From Flavobacteriaceae bacterium 3519-10 (lineage in GTDB: Bacteria; Bacteroidota; Bacteroidia; Flavobacteriales; Weeksellaceae), in contig CP001673.1 of NCBI GenBank assembly GCA_000023725.1, positions 2,304,342-2,368,341 on the forward strand: 64,000 bases of DNA, in the 5' to 3' direction. Below, one piece after another: positions 51,866 through 60,306 of this stretch (its first letter is position 1; each line of letters starts with the position of its first letter). The notes beneath the pieces are model-generated. The model saw nothing but the letters and a program-made list of their open reading frames with translations, made no database searches and was not told the DNA's origin. Position numbers and translations under genes: made by a program.

Positions 51866-54187
51866 TTAAAATATGCTTGCCGCTTTAGTGGAGTTGTTTT
51901 GCTTAAATTCATTTATGATCTCAATAACCTCCTGATAATTATCGCTTAGCGCTACAATATAATCGTCCTTTTGAGCGGTATCCAAGGCGTGCCGTATCGC
52001 CTCTTTTTCATCGGGGATAAGGTCGTATTTTACAGCGCGGCCTGCCTTTTCTATACCCTGCACCATAAGCTTATTCATTTCTGATAATTCGCGTCCACGC
52101 AGGCTGTGCTCCTGCCGTACGATGATGTGATCAAACATATTACCGGCAATTTCAGCCAGTTCCACGATATCACTGTCGCGGCGGTCGCCCACGGCGGCTA
52201 TAATTCCAACTTTTCGCGGCGCCTTAATGTGGGTGAGGTAATCCTGCATCGCGCGGAGCCCGTGCGGATTATGTGCATAATCAACGAGCACCGAGAAATC
52301 GCGCACTTTAAAATAATTCATCCGGCCAGGCGTCAGTTCGGGTCCCGGCACGAAACTCATCAGGGCATCGTGTATCTGAACGGGCGTAAAACCGTAAGAA
52401 AACGCCGCTGCGGTGGCAGCAAGAATATTGGCCGTCATACATTTCGAGGTGCCGTTTATGGTGAGCGGAATATCTTTGATTCCTGCAATAAAAGTGCGGT
52501 TTTTTCCCTGATGAATGACCAGATTCCCGTCTTCAACGGTGGTTGCGAGGCCGCCGTTTGCAATGTGTTTTTTAATTACCGCGTTGCTGTTGTCCAGTGA
52601 AAAGAAACCAATGTTACAGTCCAGCTTTTCCGCAATTTTATTACAGTGGAAATCTTCGGCATTTAAAATGGCCCAGCCGGTATTTTTTACGCTGCGAACT
52701 ACTGCAGCTTTCACTTCGGCCAGTTCTTCGAGGGTGTTGATGTTTTTGAGTCCGAGATGATCAGCGGCAATATTAGTAAGCACGGCCACGTCGCAGTAAT
52801 CGAACGCAAGGCCGGCTCTCAATAGTCCGCCACGTGCGGTTTCGAGGACCGCAAAGTCCACCATCGGATCTGCCAGAACCGTCGAGGCGCTTGACGGGCC
52901 CGAACAGTCGCCGCTCGCAATCTGATGGCCGCCGATATAGATTCCGTCGGTGGTGGTGTAGCCCGGAAAATATCCGCAGGACTGTACCAGATGCGCGAGT
53001 ATCCTTGTGGTGGTGGTTTTACCGTTGGTTCCGGTTACCGCGAAGATTGGAATCCTGCTTTCAGATTGCGGCGGAAATAACATATCGACAACGGCCGCTG
53101 CCACATTCCTGGACTTACCACGCGAGGGTTCGAGGTGCATCCTGAAACCTGGAGCCGCGTTCACTTCAATAACAGCGCCGCCGTTTTTAGCCAACGGGGT
53201 TTTAAGATCAGATGCAATAAGATCGATGCCGCAAATATCAAGACCCATCAGGGCAGCGATACGTTCGGCCATGAAACGGTTTTCAGGATGCACCTCATCG
53301 GTTACATCCACCCCGATGCCGCCGGTACTCAGGTTGGCTGTGGATTTAAGAAAGACGGTTTCGCCTTGAAGCGGCACACTTTCGAGGGTATAGTTTACTT
53401 TCTGTAACTGTCTGTCGGTATCGCAGTCGACCGTAATTTTAGTTAAAGCGGCTTCGTGACCTTCGCCGCGTTCGGGCTGTTGGTTTACCTCTTCTATCAA
53501 CTGACTGACGGTGGATTTTCCGTCGCCAATCACATGCGCAGGTACGCGACGCGTTGCTGCCACCAACTTTCCGTTCACGACGAGCATGCGGTGGTCGGCA
53601 CCTTCAATATATTTCTCAAGAATGATCTCTGAACCATAGTTTTGTGCGTGCGCAAAGGCTTCTTCGGCGGTTTTAAGATCTGTAATATTAATCGTAACGC
53701 CTTTCCCGTGATGGGCATCTACAGGTTTCAGCACAAGCGGAAAGCCGAGGTCTTCCACTGCCCCGCGCAGTTCCTCAAGCGAGCTGCAAACCACACCTTT
53801 CGGCACCGGAATGCCCGCCTGACCGAGGAGCAGCTTGGTTTCAAATTTATCGTCGGCCGTCTCCACGCCGATACATGAGGTCTGTCCGGTGATCGTTGCG
53901 CGGATAAGCTGCTGGTTTTTGCCATAACCCAAAAGGATCTTTGAGCGATCATTCATCCTGCGCCACGGGATTCCGCGACGTTCTGCCTCCTCAATGATGC
54001 TCAGCGTGCTTGGGCCGAGGCCTTCCGAGGTGGTGTGGCGCGCCAGTACAGTGCCTTCAGGATGCGTATTTCGGACAACTGTGGAATTATTTTGCGGCTC
54101 TGGATGATATGCTGAAATATCGTGTTCTGTGCCCGGCAAACCGTCTGCGACTGTAGCCTGCGCAGGCCTAATAAGGTTGTTATCCAT
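51866..54187 (-). CDS. cphA: cyanophycin synthetase, N-domain-less form
   Basis: A 773-residue ligase. ATP-grasp domain (from about residue 55; LGPSTLSIIEEAERRGIPW, VLKPVDAHHGKGVTINI, VIEVNAAPGFRMH) is followed by a Mur-ligase domain with P-loop GTNGKTTTTR and DYAHNPHGLRAMQDYL. It polymerises Asp and Arg. Typical CphA1 is about 870 residues and starts with a roughly 160-residue N domain; here that domain is absent and a short, low-complexity N-terminus (about 55 residues) replaces it. Upstream sequence shows no remnant. Confidence 0.9.
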   Translation of the reverse strand: MDNNLIRPAQATVADGLPGTEHDISAYHPEPQNNSTVVRNTHPEGTVLARHTTSEGLGPSTLSIIEEAERRGIPWRRMNDRSKILLGYGKNQQLIRATITGQTSCIGVETADDKFETKLLLGQAGIPVPKGVVCSSLEELRGAVEDLGFPLVLKPVDAHHGKGVTINITDLKTAEEAFAHAQNYGSEIILEKYIEGADHRMLVVNGKLVAATRRVPAHVIGDGKSTVSQLIEEVNQQPERGEGHEAALTKITVDCDTDRQLQKVNYTLESVPLQGETVFLKSTANLSTGGIGVDVTDEVHPENRFMAERIAALMGLDICGIDLIASDLKTPLAKNGGAVIEVNAAPGFRMHLEPSRGKSRNVAAAVVDMLFPPQSESRIPIFAVTGTNGKTTTTRILAHLVQSCGYFPGYTTTDGIYIGGHQIASGDCSGPSSASTVLADPMVDFAVLETARGGLLRAGLAFDYCDVAVLTNIAADHLGLKNINTLEELAEVKAAVVRSVKNTGWAILNAEDFHCNKIAEKLDCNIGFFSLDNSNAVIKKHIANGGLATTVEDGNLVIHQGKNRTFIAGIKDIPLTINGTSKCMTANILAATAAAFSYGFTPVQIHDALMSFVPGPELTPGRMNYFKVRDFSVLVDYAHNPHGLRAMQDYLTHIKAPRKVGIIAAVGDRRDSDIVELAEIAGNMFDHIIVRQEHSLRGRELSEMNKLMVQGIEKAGRAVKYDLIPDEKEAIRHALDTAQKDDYIVALSDNYQEVIEIINEFKQNNSTKAASIF

Positions 54188-54564
54188 CAGATTTGTAATG
54201 TTTTAATGAAACGAAAGCTGCCCAGGAAACGAAAAAAAGTAAAAACGAGGTTGTGGCAATCTTCTATGTTGCCATGAGAAACAGAATCTCTGAAATCGAA
54301 GGGAAAATAACGGCTATTATAAATGTGAGGAGGCACTAATGCCACACCGGAAAACTCCAGGTAATGGGAAGGATTAATGAAAAAACCGTGCGGCTTCATA
54401 ACGAAAATACGTTTATTTTTAAATTTTCGCCATCAAACAAAATGCCAACTAAAAGAAATTTAACCTACTCTAAATTTCCCATCGGGCAAAGAAATCAGGC
54501 AGAATTTAATCATTAAAAACGGCCTTAGCGCCGGGACTTTATACTGCAGGAATAGCGTGCTGCA
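54188..54564. other. intergenic region before cphA
   Basis: About 377 nt without a convincing gene. A 70-codon minus-strand frame (54187-54399) touches the cphA start as an overlap (ATG/TGA) but has no recognisable content. No remnant of a CphA N domain is visible, and no clear promoter element was seen. Confidence 0.5.
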
Positions 54565-57363
54565 TTACTCAGCAATTCCGAATCGTTTAATCTCGACCTT
54601 TTTTTCGCGGACTTTAAGCAAAAACTTATCGATAACTGTCACACCGCTTTCCTCAGCCACTGCAGCCTGAAGGTTATGTTCAACATAAACATTTCTCTGA
54701 AGAACCTGGCTGTCCAAAAAAACCTCGTATGAACCTAAAGGCAAATAAGCATTGTATGCGCCCTGATCATTTGTATAAAATGTAAATGTTTTGCCCAAGC
54801 TGTTCCGGAAGAGCACAGGTATCCCTGCCAGACGCTCCTGAACTTCATACTGAATTCTGGAGGTTTTCTCGTATTCAACAGTGCCGCGCATCACACCGGT
54901 CTTTTCGAGCGCAAGTATTATTAAAATCTCTTTCTGCTGAAGATCCGCTTTGGTTGTGTCTCCATACCAGTCGGTTTCGGCGGGCTTCACAATATATTCG
55001 CCGTACGGCACTTTCCGGTAGCGGATGTTGCCATCTTCATCCGCAATAAATATGGTGTTATTGATCTTTACTTTAGCCCCACGCGCCGGTTTATCGGTTT
55101 CTGCATCATACAGATTATTATTGTTGAGATCGTAGAAAGTGAAGACTTTAATCATGCCGTTTCTGTACTTCACACTCTCGTCGCCGATGCGTGGCAAGTC
55201 CTGGCTGATTCCGAACTGGTAATAACTGTTTCCGGTATCGAACCCGCCCCTCGAATACCGGTTGTAATTATAACTCCCAAAGATTTTGGTGGTACGCAAA
55301 AGCCGGTAATCGAAATGGGAACTCAGCGAAACACTGTTCCCGGTCTGGCTGTCGAGGTTGGCCAGCGTGGTAAGGTTTAAATTGAACCTGTTGTTCAGGA
55401 GCGAAAGACGGTAGTTGGCTATGGCAGAAAATTTCTCACTGTCTGAAGTCAATACTCCGTTACGGCTTCCTTCATAGAGCAGGAAATTCCCATGCTGATA
55501 ATTCGCGCTCAGCATAAAATTTCCACGGTGCCAATTGGCCTGAAAACTATAAATATGCTGCGCCTCAATTCTTCCCTCATACTGCGAGAAACCCTGTGCG
55601 TGAGCCAGTGTAAACCTGTTTCTGTTGTCTGTCGTGCTGTAGTTGAGTGCCGCAGACAGGGTTGCAGAATTAAACTTTACCGGAACCTGAGCATACGCAT
55701 CACCCAGAAAAACATCTGACTCTTCACCTGAAAGCTGCGACACCATATTCACCGAGATTCTTTTTCCAAGTGTGAAATTAGAACCAGCTTCAGCACGGTG
55801 TCTCTCCGTAAGCGAATTGAACTGATAAAGCGGTTCGATGTTCTTAGGATTATAAATATTAAGACTGTAACCGCCGTAAAGCGAAAATTTTTCAAATGTT
55901 CTGCTGATGCGATGTTCAGAAACAGTGCTGCCACGTTTGATTCCGGGATAATAACCACTGCTGTAATAATTGGAGGAACTGAATGCATATTTGTCCCAGC
56001 TTTTGCGATAGTTGAAACCTAATGAAACAGAAGATTTAGTATCGCCGGCATCCCTCGACGAGCGTGTATACCCATATCCGGCGTCGATGTCGTATGACGT
56101 GTCTTTTCTGTTGTTGAATTCGTAGCCGCTCTTCAGGATGAAGCTTTTCTGAAAAGGGTCCGTATCCAGAACCACTTCCCCATCCAACTTTTCGTTTTCG
56201 CCGAGGCTGTGTACACTTTTAGCGAAGGCAGAATATCCGCGCGGGAAATTATTCAGCCGTATCGGGTCGAAAATATTGTAGCTTTTTTCCACCGCACCGG
56301 TTGTGATCATTGTTTTGCCGGCGGCATCCGGCGTGTAAGATAATTGCGCACCACGTCCGTTCAGGTTAATTTCAAGGTCGGAACTGTTAAGATTCCCAAC
56401 CTGGAGACCGAATTGTTTATGTTCTAATTTCAGCCAAGTGTTCTGGAACAGCATCTTCGTATCAAGCGTCGGCCAGTAAGTTCCGTTAATATTGAAGATT
56501 GCATTGGTGTCGCCTACACTCACTTCAGAGCGCAGATCGATATTGTGCGAAGCAGAATACTGCTCAAACGGGTTGCTTGTCGTCCATGAAATATGGTTTT
56601 CGCTGGCTCTGCGGTAGGTGTTGTGAAGTTGCGGATCAATGTAGCGGCGGTTTCCGAGGGCATTCTGTACCATCACCATTGCATTCCCGAAAAATTCTTT
56701 ATTACTGTTCGTGCCCGCGACATTCACCGTGAAAATTTCCATTCTTAAAAGATCGCGGTCCACGATTCTTGAAAACTCCACTTTCTGGCTCGTAAAGGGC
56801 TGCAGTGTCACTTTCTTTTTAAGGACGGTTTCGCTGCCCAGATATTGGGGAAACGTTGCGAAAATTTCGGCCTGTTCGGTCTGGTTTCCGCCATTGGTTA
56901 CCTGTGTGGATATTTTCAGTGAGTCTCCCACGCGATAGATCAGCACCTGTGGCTCATTCGCAGAGATTCTCAGCAGACGTTTAGGTTCTACCGTAAGTAG
57001 CGTCTCCCACGTTGCGACTGTTTTTTCTGAAGCATCCTGAAGCTGCAGGCTAATAACCGATGAGCCTGCAGGCTGCCTTTTCTCAATAAATATCTTAAAA
57101 GGAACAAAAAGTTTTTCACCCGGATTAATCTTTACGACGGCTTTTGCATTTAGAATGCGTATTCCGTCATCCGCTTTGCTGACCAAATGTAAATCCTGAG
57201 AAATTGCAGTGTTGTTTTCAATCCGAACCATCAGACTCCGCATCTCGCCGTTAGCCGCAACCATTGCCGAATCAGTTTCGATTGAGACCTTGCCGCTCTG
57301 GGAATAAGCGGCTATCGTTCCGAAAATGAAAAAAAAGCTGAATATGGTCCTTAGCAAGCGCAA
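54565..57363 (-). CDS. outer-membrane beta-barrel, usher-like component of a chaperone-usher-type system
   Basis: A 932-residue exported protein: signal peptide (1-22), two Ig-like beta domains (about 23-235), a long run of alternating strands (about 240-745) with many aromatic ends (YAFSSSNYYSSGYYPGIKRG, FDYRLLRTTKIFGSYNYN) fitting a large outer-membrane barrel, and C-terminal beta domains: FTFYDLNNNNLYDAETDKPARGAKVKI (about 750-830) and an SdrD/carboxypeptidase-regulatory type domain to 932. Classical ushers have an N-domain, a barrel with plug, and two C-domains; the layout is similar but sequence identity is not visible. It starts 4 nt after the tip-like gene in the operon. Confidence 0.6.
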   Translation of the reverse strand: MRLLRTIFSFFFIFGTIAAYSQSGKVSIETDSAMVAANGEMRSLMVRIENNTAISQDLHLVSKADDGIRILNAKAVVKINPGEKLFVPFKIFIEKRQPAGSSVISLQLQDASEKTVATWETLLTVEPKRLLRISANEPQVLIYRVGDSLKISTQVTNGGNQTEQAEIFATFPQYLGSETVLKKKVTLQPFTSQKVEFSRIVDRDLLRMEIFTVNVAGTNSNKEFFGNAMVMVQNALGNRRYIDPQLHNTYRRASENHISWTTSNPFEQYSASHNIDLRSEVSVGDTNAIFNINGTYWPTLDTKMLFQNTWLKLEHKQFGLQVGNLNSSDLEINLNGRGAQLSYTPDAAGKTMITTGAVEKSYNIFDPIRLNNFPRGYSAFAKSVHSLGENEKLDGEVVLDTDPFQKSFILKSGYEFNNRKDTSYDIDAGYGYTRSSRDAGDTKSSVSLGFNYRKSWDKYAFSSSNYYSSGYYPGIKRGSTVSEHRISRTFEKFSLYGGYSLNIYNPKNIEPLYQFNSLTERHRAEAGSNFTLGKRISVNMVSQLSGEESDVFLGDAYAQVPVKFNSATLSAALNYSTTDNRNRFTLAHAQGFSQYEGRIEAQHIYSFQANWHRGNFMLSANYQHGNFLLYEGSRNGVLTSDSEKFSAIANYRLSLLNNRFNLNLTTLANLDSQTGNSVSLSSHFDYRLLRTTKIFGSYNYNRYSRGGFDTGNSYYQFGISQDLPRIGDESVKYRNGMIKVFTFYDLNNNNLYDAETDKPARGAKVKINNTIFIADEDGNIRYRKVPYGEYIVKPAETDWYGDTTKADLQQKEILIILALEKTGVMRGTVEYEKTSRIQYEVQERLAGIPVLFRNSLGKTFTFYTNDQGAYNAYLPLGSYEVFLDSQVLQRNVYVEHNLQAAVAEESGVTVIDKFLLKVREKKVEIKRFGIAE

Positions 57364-57367
57364 AATG

Positions 57368-58378
57368 TTATTGAGGAATCATGGTAAATACCAGTGTTCC
57401 GGAGTATTGTTCAGATGATTTGTTAAGAAATGTGGTATCGCCGGCCTGGGTGGAATATACAGTGTCGAAAAACTTATTTGCACTGTGCGCAGTGCTTGTG
57501 ATTATATTCTGCTGGGCACTCGAAAGACTCACCGTCCCCTTAACTGTCTGGGTTTGATTATCGCGAACGCTTAACTGCACTGCGCTTACGGGCAATGTTT
57601 TATTGGTAGTGCTTGTGAGATTGCCGGTAAGGGTGTTAACACGAATCACATAAGGCGTGTTGGAGAATGTTGAAAAAGCCTTTGTCTGAGTTTTCGTTAC
57701 GCCGTTCGCATAATCACTGGCGGTTTTAAATTCCAGGAGTACGGTTTTGGCGCTGGGATCGAACTGCAGTCCGTAGGTTGGTGTTTGAGGCGGGGAATCA
57801 TTTGGATATACCTGCATATCGAAACTGACAGGCTGGGAATGCATAATTTCATTCTTACGGTTCCGGATTTCGACAATTAGATTTACTTTATAATTTGCCC
57901 ATGATTTATATTTTTCAAGATACGCCCCACCTTCTGCTGTGACGTCATATTTTAAATTCAAATAAGCGTACCCATTAACTTCCAGATTATACGGGGAATT
58001 CTGAACAAAAAAGGATTCAATTGTGGTAAACGGAAGCGGCCCGGTGATAAGGCGCAAATTTTGAGCGGTCGGCGCGTTGTTACCATTGGGAAATGGTGCA
58101 GTAGCGTCCAAACTGTTAAATCTAAAATTTAATTTCTCAACCGGAAAGTTTTCTGTCCCATTAGTTATCGAACCAACAACACGATATGTTAAGGACCACT
58201 GCTTCATCTGAGTTCCATTAGAATCGTTCAGGTGGATCCGGACGTTTATAAGATTGTTTATAGTGGCACCACTGTAGCTTGAAACAGGAAGAAATCCGGT
58301 ATTATGAGGGTTCAGTGTTACCTGAGACCAGCAAGCTGAATATAGCAGAAATGAAATAAAAAGTATTAATTTATTCAT
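57368..58378 (-). CDS. two-domain secreted protein with C-terminal pilin-like domain (tip adhesin-like)
   Basis: A 336-residue protein: signal peptide (1-19, ending WSQ), an N-terminal beta domain (about 20-180), then a pilin-like domain from about 183 (VSFDMQVYP..., TVLLEFKTASDYANGV, FSTFSNTPYVIRV, and terminal YSGTLVFTMIPQ). The second domain shares its signature with the subunits at 59228 and 50169. A distinct N domain joined to a pilin domain is the layout of tip adhesins. I use MNKLIL at 58378; it overlaps the chaperone stop by 8 nt. The receptor is unknown. Confidence 0.65.
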   Translation of the reverse strand: MNKLILFISFLLYSACWSQVTLNPHNTGFLPVSSYSGATINNLINVRIHLNDSNGTQMKQWSLTYRVVGSITNGTENFPVEKLNFRFNSLDATAPFPNGNNAPTAQNLRLITGPLPFTTIESFFVQNSPYNLEVNGYAYLNLKYDVTAEGGAYLEKYKSWANYKVNLIVEIRNRKNEIMHSQPVSFDMQVYPNDSPPQTPTYGLQFDPSAKTVLLEFKTASDYANGVTKTQTKAFSTFSNTPYVIRVNTLTGNLTSTTNKTLPVSAVQLSVRDNQTQTVKGTVSLSSAQQNIITSTAHSANKFFDTVYSTQAGDTTFLNKSSEQYSGTLVFTMIPQ

Positions 58379-59165
58379 ACACAAAAGCCAGTTCGGCCAT
58401 TTTTATCGTATCATCATCGCCATAAGAAAGGGTTGAAGACGCGGTGTATTTTCCGGGTTTTAAATCTGCTGGAAGCGGTACGCTCACATTTCTTTTGTCT
58501 CCCGGAAGCGTGTAAATAATCTGATCTTCAAGTTCGTATTTGGTGCCGTCGTTGACGTTAACCAATTCTGTGATCACCGTTCCGTCAGTCCAGATGTTGC
58601 CGGTATTTTCAAGCGCAAGCTGCAAACTGCCTGATTTTTTATCCAACAGATAATTATTGAATTCAATACTCGCATTGGCAGACGAATTATAACGGTGATA
58701 AATCTTCACGCCCGAACGTAAGCTCACTTTCACCAATGCGCCCTGCTCGAATGAATCTACAGGATTTGTCTGCGTAATGAACAGCAGCGACGTATGTACA
58801 TCAACCGAATCTTTTTGAGCTGGAGCCACTACTGTAACTTCGAGTTCATGCGTTTCGCCCGGTGCCAGCGTGAAATAAGACTGAGGTTTAATGGTAATCC
58901 ACGGCGTTGCTGAATTAACCAGCGTGCCGGCGTCTGCAACCACATTATTTCCCTGTTCATCATATTGCCAGTCGCTGAGTGAAACCGTCAGATTCAAAGA
59001 AACATCTTTACTCGTATTGGTCACCAGAATCTTATTTATACTCGATTGCCATGCGGCAGAAGTGACGTACGTCCGTGGTGGACTTACGCTTAATCCGGTC
59101 TGTGCGAGAGCGGTGCCAAACGGAAATAACAGAAAGACGGGAAGATATCTGAAAAATTTATTCAT
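58371..59165 (-). CDS. PapD-like periplasmic chaperone
   Basis: A 264-residue exported protein: signal peptide (1-22), then two Ig-like domains. Domain 1 has GLSVSPPRTYV with Arg31 and the strand ALVKVSLRSGVKIYHRYN with Lys154, which align to Arg8 and Lys112 of PapD, the pair that grips subunit C-termini. ITIKPQSYFTLAPGETHELEV matches the usual turn before the G1-side strands. Domain 2 is about 160-264. It would fold and cap subunits before handing them to the barrel protein. I chose 59165 (MNKFFRY) over a Met six codons upstream. Confidence 0.8.
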   Translation of the reverse strand: MNKFFRYLPVFLLFPFGTALAQTGLSVSPPRTYVTSAAWQSSINKILVTNTSKDVSLNLTVSLSDWQYDEQGNNVVADAGTLVNSATPWITIKPQSYFTLAPGETHELEVTVVAPAQKDSVDVHTSLLFITQTNPVDSFEQGALVKVSLRSGVKIYHRYNSSANASIEFNNYLLDKKSGSLQLALENTGNIWTDGTVITELVNVNDGTKYELEDQIIYTLPGDKRNVSVPLPADLKPGKYTASSTLSYGDDDTIKMAELAFVYE

Positions 59166-59175
59166 AGAATTGCAA

Positions 59176-59208
59176 AAAGACAATTTAAGAAGTTCTTAAA
59201 TTGTCTTT
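59176..59208 (-). terminator. 33-nt palindrome after the major subunit gene
   Basis: Arms AAAGACAATTTAAGAA (59176-59191) and TTCTTAAATTGTCTTT (59193-59208) are exact complements with one central base. On the minus strand it lies 20 nt after the subunit stop and is followed by TTTTTGC, so it could act as a partial terminator or protect the upstream mRNA. Confidence 0.7.
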
Positions 59209-59227
59209 AAATATATTGATAAAATAA

Positions 59228-59794
59228 TTACTTCGCGATGATAGAGTAAGTAAGACTCGCTGTATAAGTAGTAGGTGTGGTGCCTTTTACAACACGTGAC
59301 AAATACTCGTTGTTGCCAGCAGCTTTATAATTAACATTTATATTTCCACTTCCAAAAGTATCACTTCCACCAATGATTTGATCATTTTGTGTAAGAGTTA
59401 CAGCGGTCAACGGCGTAAATCCTGTTAAAGGGTTCGTAGACCCCTGCGTAGCAAGAATTTGAATATCCTTCAAAGGAATAGCAGTAGTTCCAGTCGGACC
59501 TGTTAAACTAGCAGCGTTTGACTTTACTTTTACATCAAATGCCCCTGTACTGAATACTGTTAAGTGGTTAGCTTCTGTTTTGTTAACTCCTCCTAAGTAG
59601 TCCGCAGATGTTTTATAGTCTAAATTTACTACGCTTGATGATGGATTCACTGTGATAGACTGCAAAGGATAAAGATTCACGTTAAGTGTTACGTTTCCTG
59701 TTGCAGGCCCTGCATTTGTGTAGGTTGATGCGGTTTGCGCATTAGCTGCAAAAAGACCCCCTAAAAGGCCAATAAATAAAATTCCTTTTTTCAT
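59228..59794 (-). CDS. major pilin-like secreted subunit
   Basis: A 188-residue protein, signal peptide 1-20. The mature N-terminus has TASTYTNAGPATG, then a strand with alternating hydrophobics, VTLNVNLYPLQSITV (35-49), which resembles donor strands of archaic pilins (such as the segment GQVDVKLNIS in CsuA/B); then VVNLDYKTSADYLGGV, FSTGAFDVKVK, ILATQGST, and the terminal strand TYTASLTYSIIAK. First gene of the operon, with the strongest likely expression because of the hairpin behind it. Homology to pilins is by pattern and not established. Confidence 0.7.
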   Translation of the reverse strand: MKKGILFIGLLGGLFAANAQTASTYTNAGPATGNVTLNVNLYPLQSITVNPSSSVVNLDYKTSADYLGGVNKTEANHLTVFSTGAFDVKVKSNAASLTGPTGTTAIPLKDIQILATQGSTNPLTGFTPLTAVTLTQNDQIIGGSDTFGSGNINVNYKAAGNNEYLSRVVKGTTPTTYTASLTYSIIAK

Positions 59795-59856
59795 AATGTT
59801 AATTTGTTGTGTTGGTTGAATAATCTGATAACTTAACTACCCCTAGTTTTGTTGCG

Positions 59857-59864
59857 GCAAAGGT
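59857..59864 (-). promoter_or_regulatory. subunit operon promoter -7 element
   Basis: TACCTTTG on the minus strand fits TAnnTTTG, 62 nt before the start at 59794; no well-spaced TTTG was found. Confidence 0.4.
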
Positions 59865-60029
59865 AAGTTGCTTAACTGCAATACGTTTTATGAAAATAAA
59901 CAAAAAACTTATCCAAATGACGTGCATAATTTTTTCAGCGTTTAATTTCCATTAATAATATGAAAACACATTATGATTGATTATTCCGAAATCATAACTG
60001 AAATAAAACTTCCTGATGAAATTTGATTT

Positions 60030-60085
60030 TTTTGAGACAATAAGGTTCTGTTTTGAGACAATAAGATTTCCTACCAGATTGAGAC
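60030..60085. repeat. TTGAGAC repeats in the divergent region
   Basis: TTTTGAGACAATAAG occurs exactly at 60030-60044 and 60051-60065, 21 bp apart (two helical turns). A shorter third TTGAGAC is at 60079-60085. The spacing suits a dimeric regulator on one DNA face. Confidence 0.6.
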
Positions 60086-60298
60086 CTAGCATTTAACCTC
60101 AATTTCGCACTCAAAAAATTTAATTCCGAGACCCGATTTGTTCGGCCGCAACATCATGTGAAAAAACCCATTCGGCACACCAGAAAACACTAAAAGAACA
60201 TCCCTACACGTGCATCTGATCATAATATTTAAATTAAAATCTACACACCTTCTCAGATTTCTTATCCTATGTCAATTCGGTCTTCGGTCAGGAACACG

Positions 60299-60306
60299 TA
60301 CTTTTG
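60299..60306 (+). promoter_or_regulatory. yceI-type gene promoter -7 element
   Basis: TACTTTTG, 29 nt before the ATG at 60336, fits TAnnTTTG. Confidence 0.45.

Noticed and set aside
50807-54187. cphA-cphB beside tRNA-Leu as a genomic island
   Set aside because: No integrase, no repeat of the tRNA 3' end and no clear change in base use were seen; adjacency alone is weak.
54187-54399. A 70-codon minus-strand frame whose stop overlaps the cphA start
   Set aside because: No recognisable domain or signal, and its composition looks like untranslated sequence; the overlap alone is not enough. It also does not resemble the missing CphA N domain.
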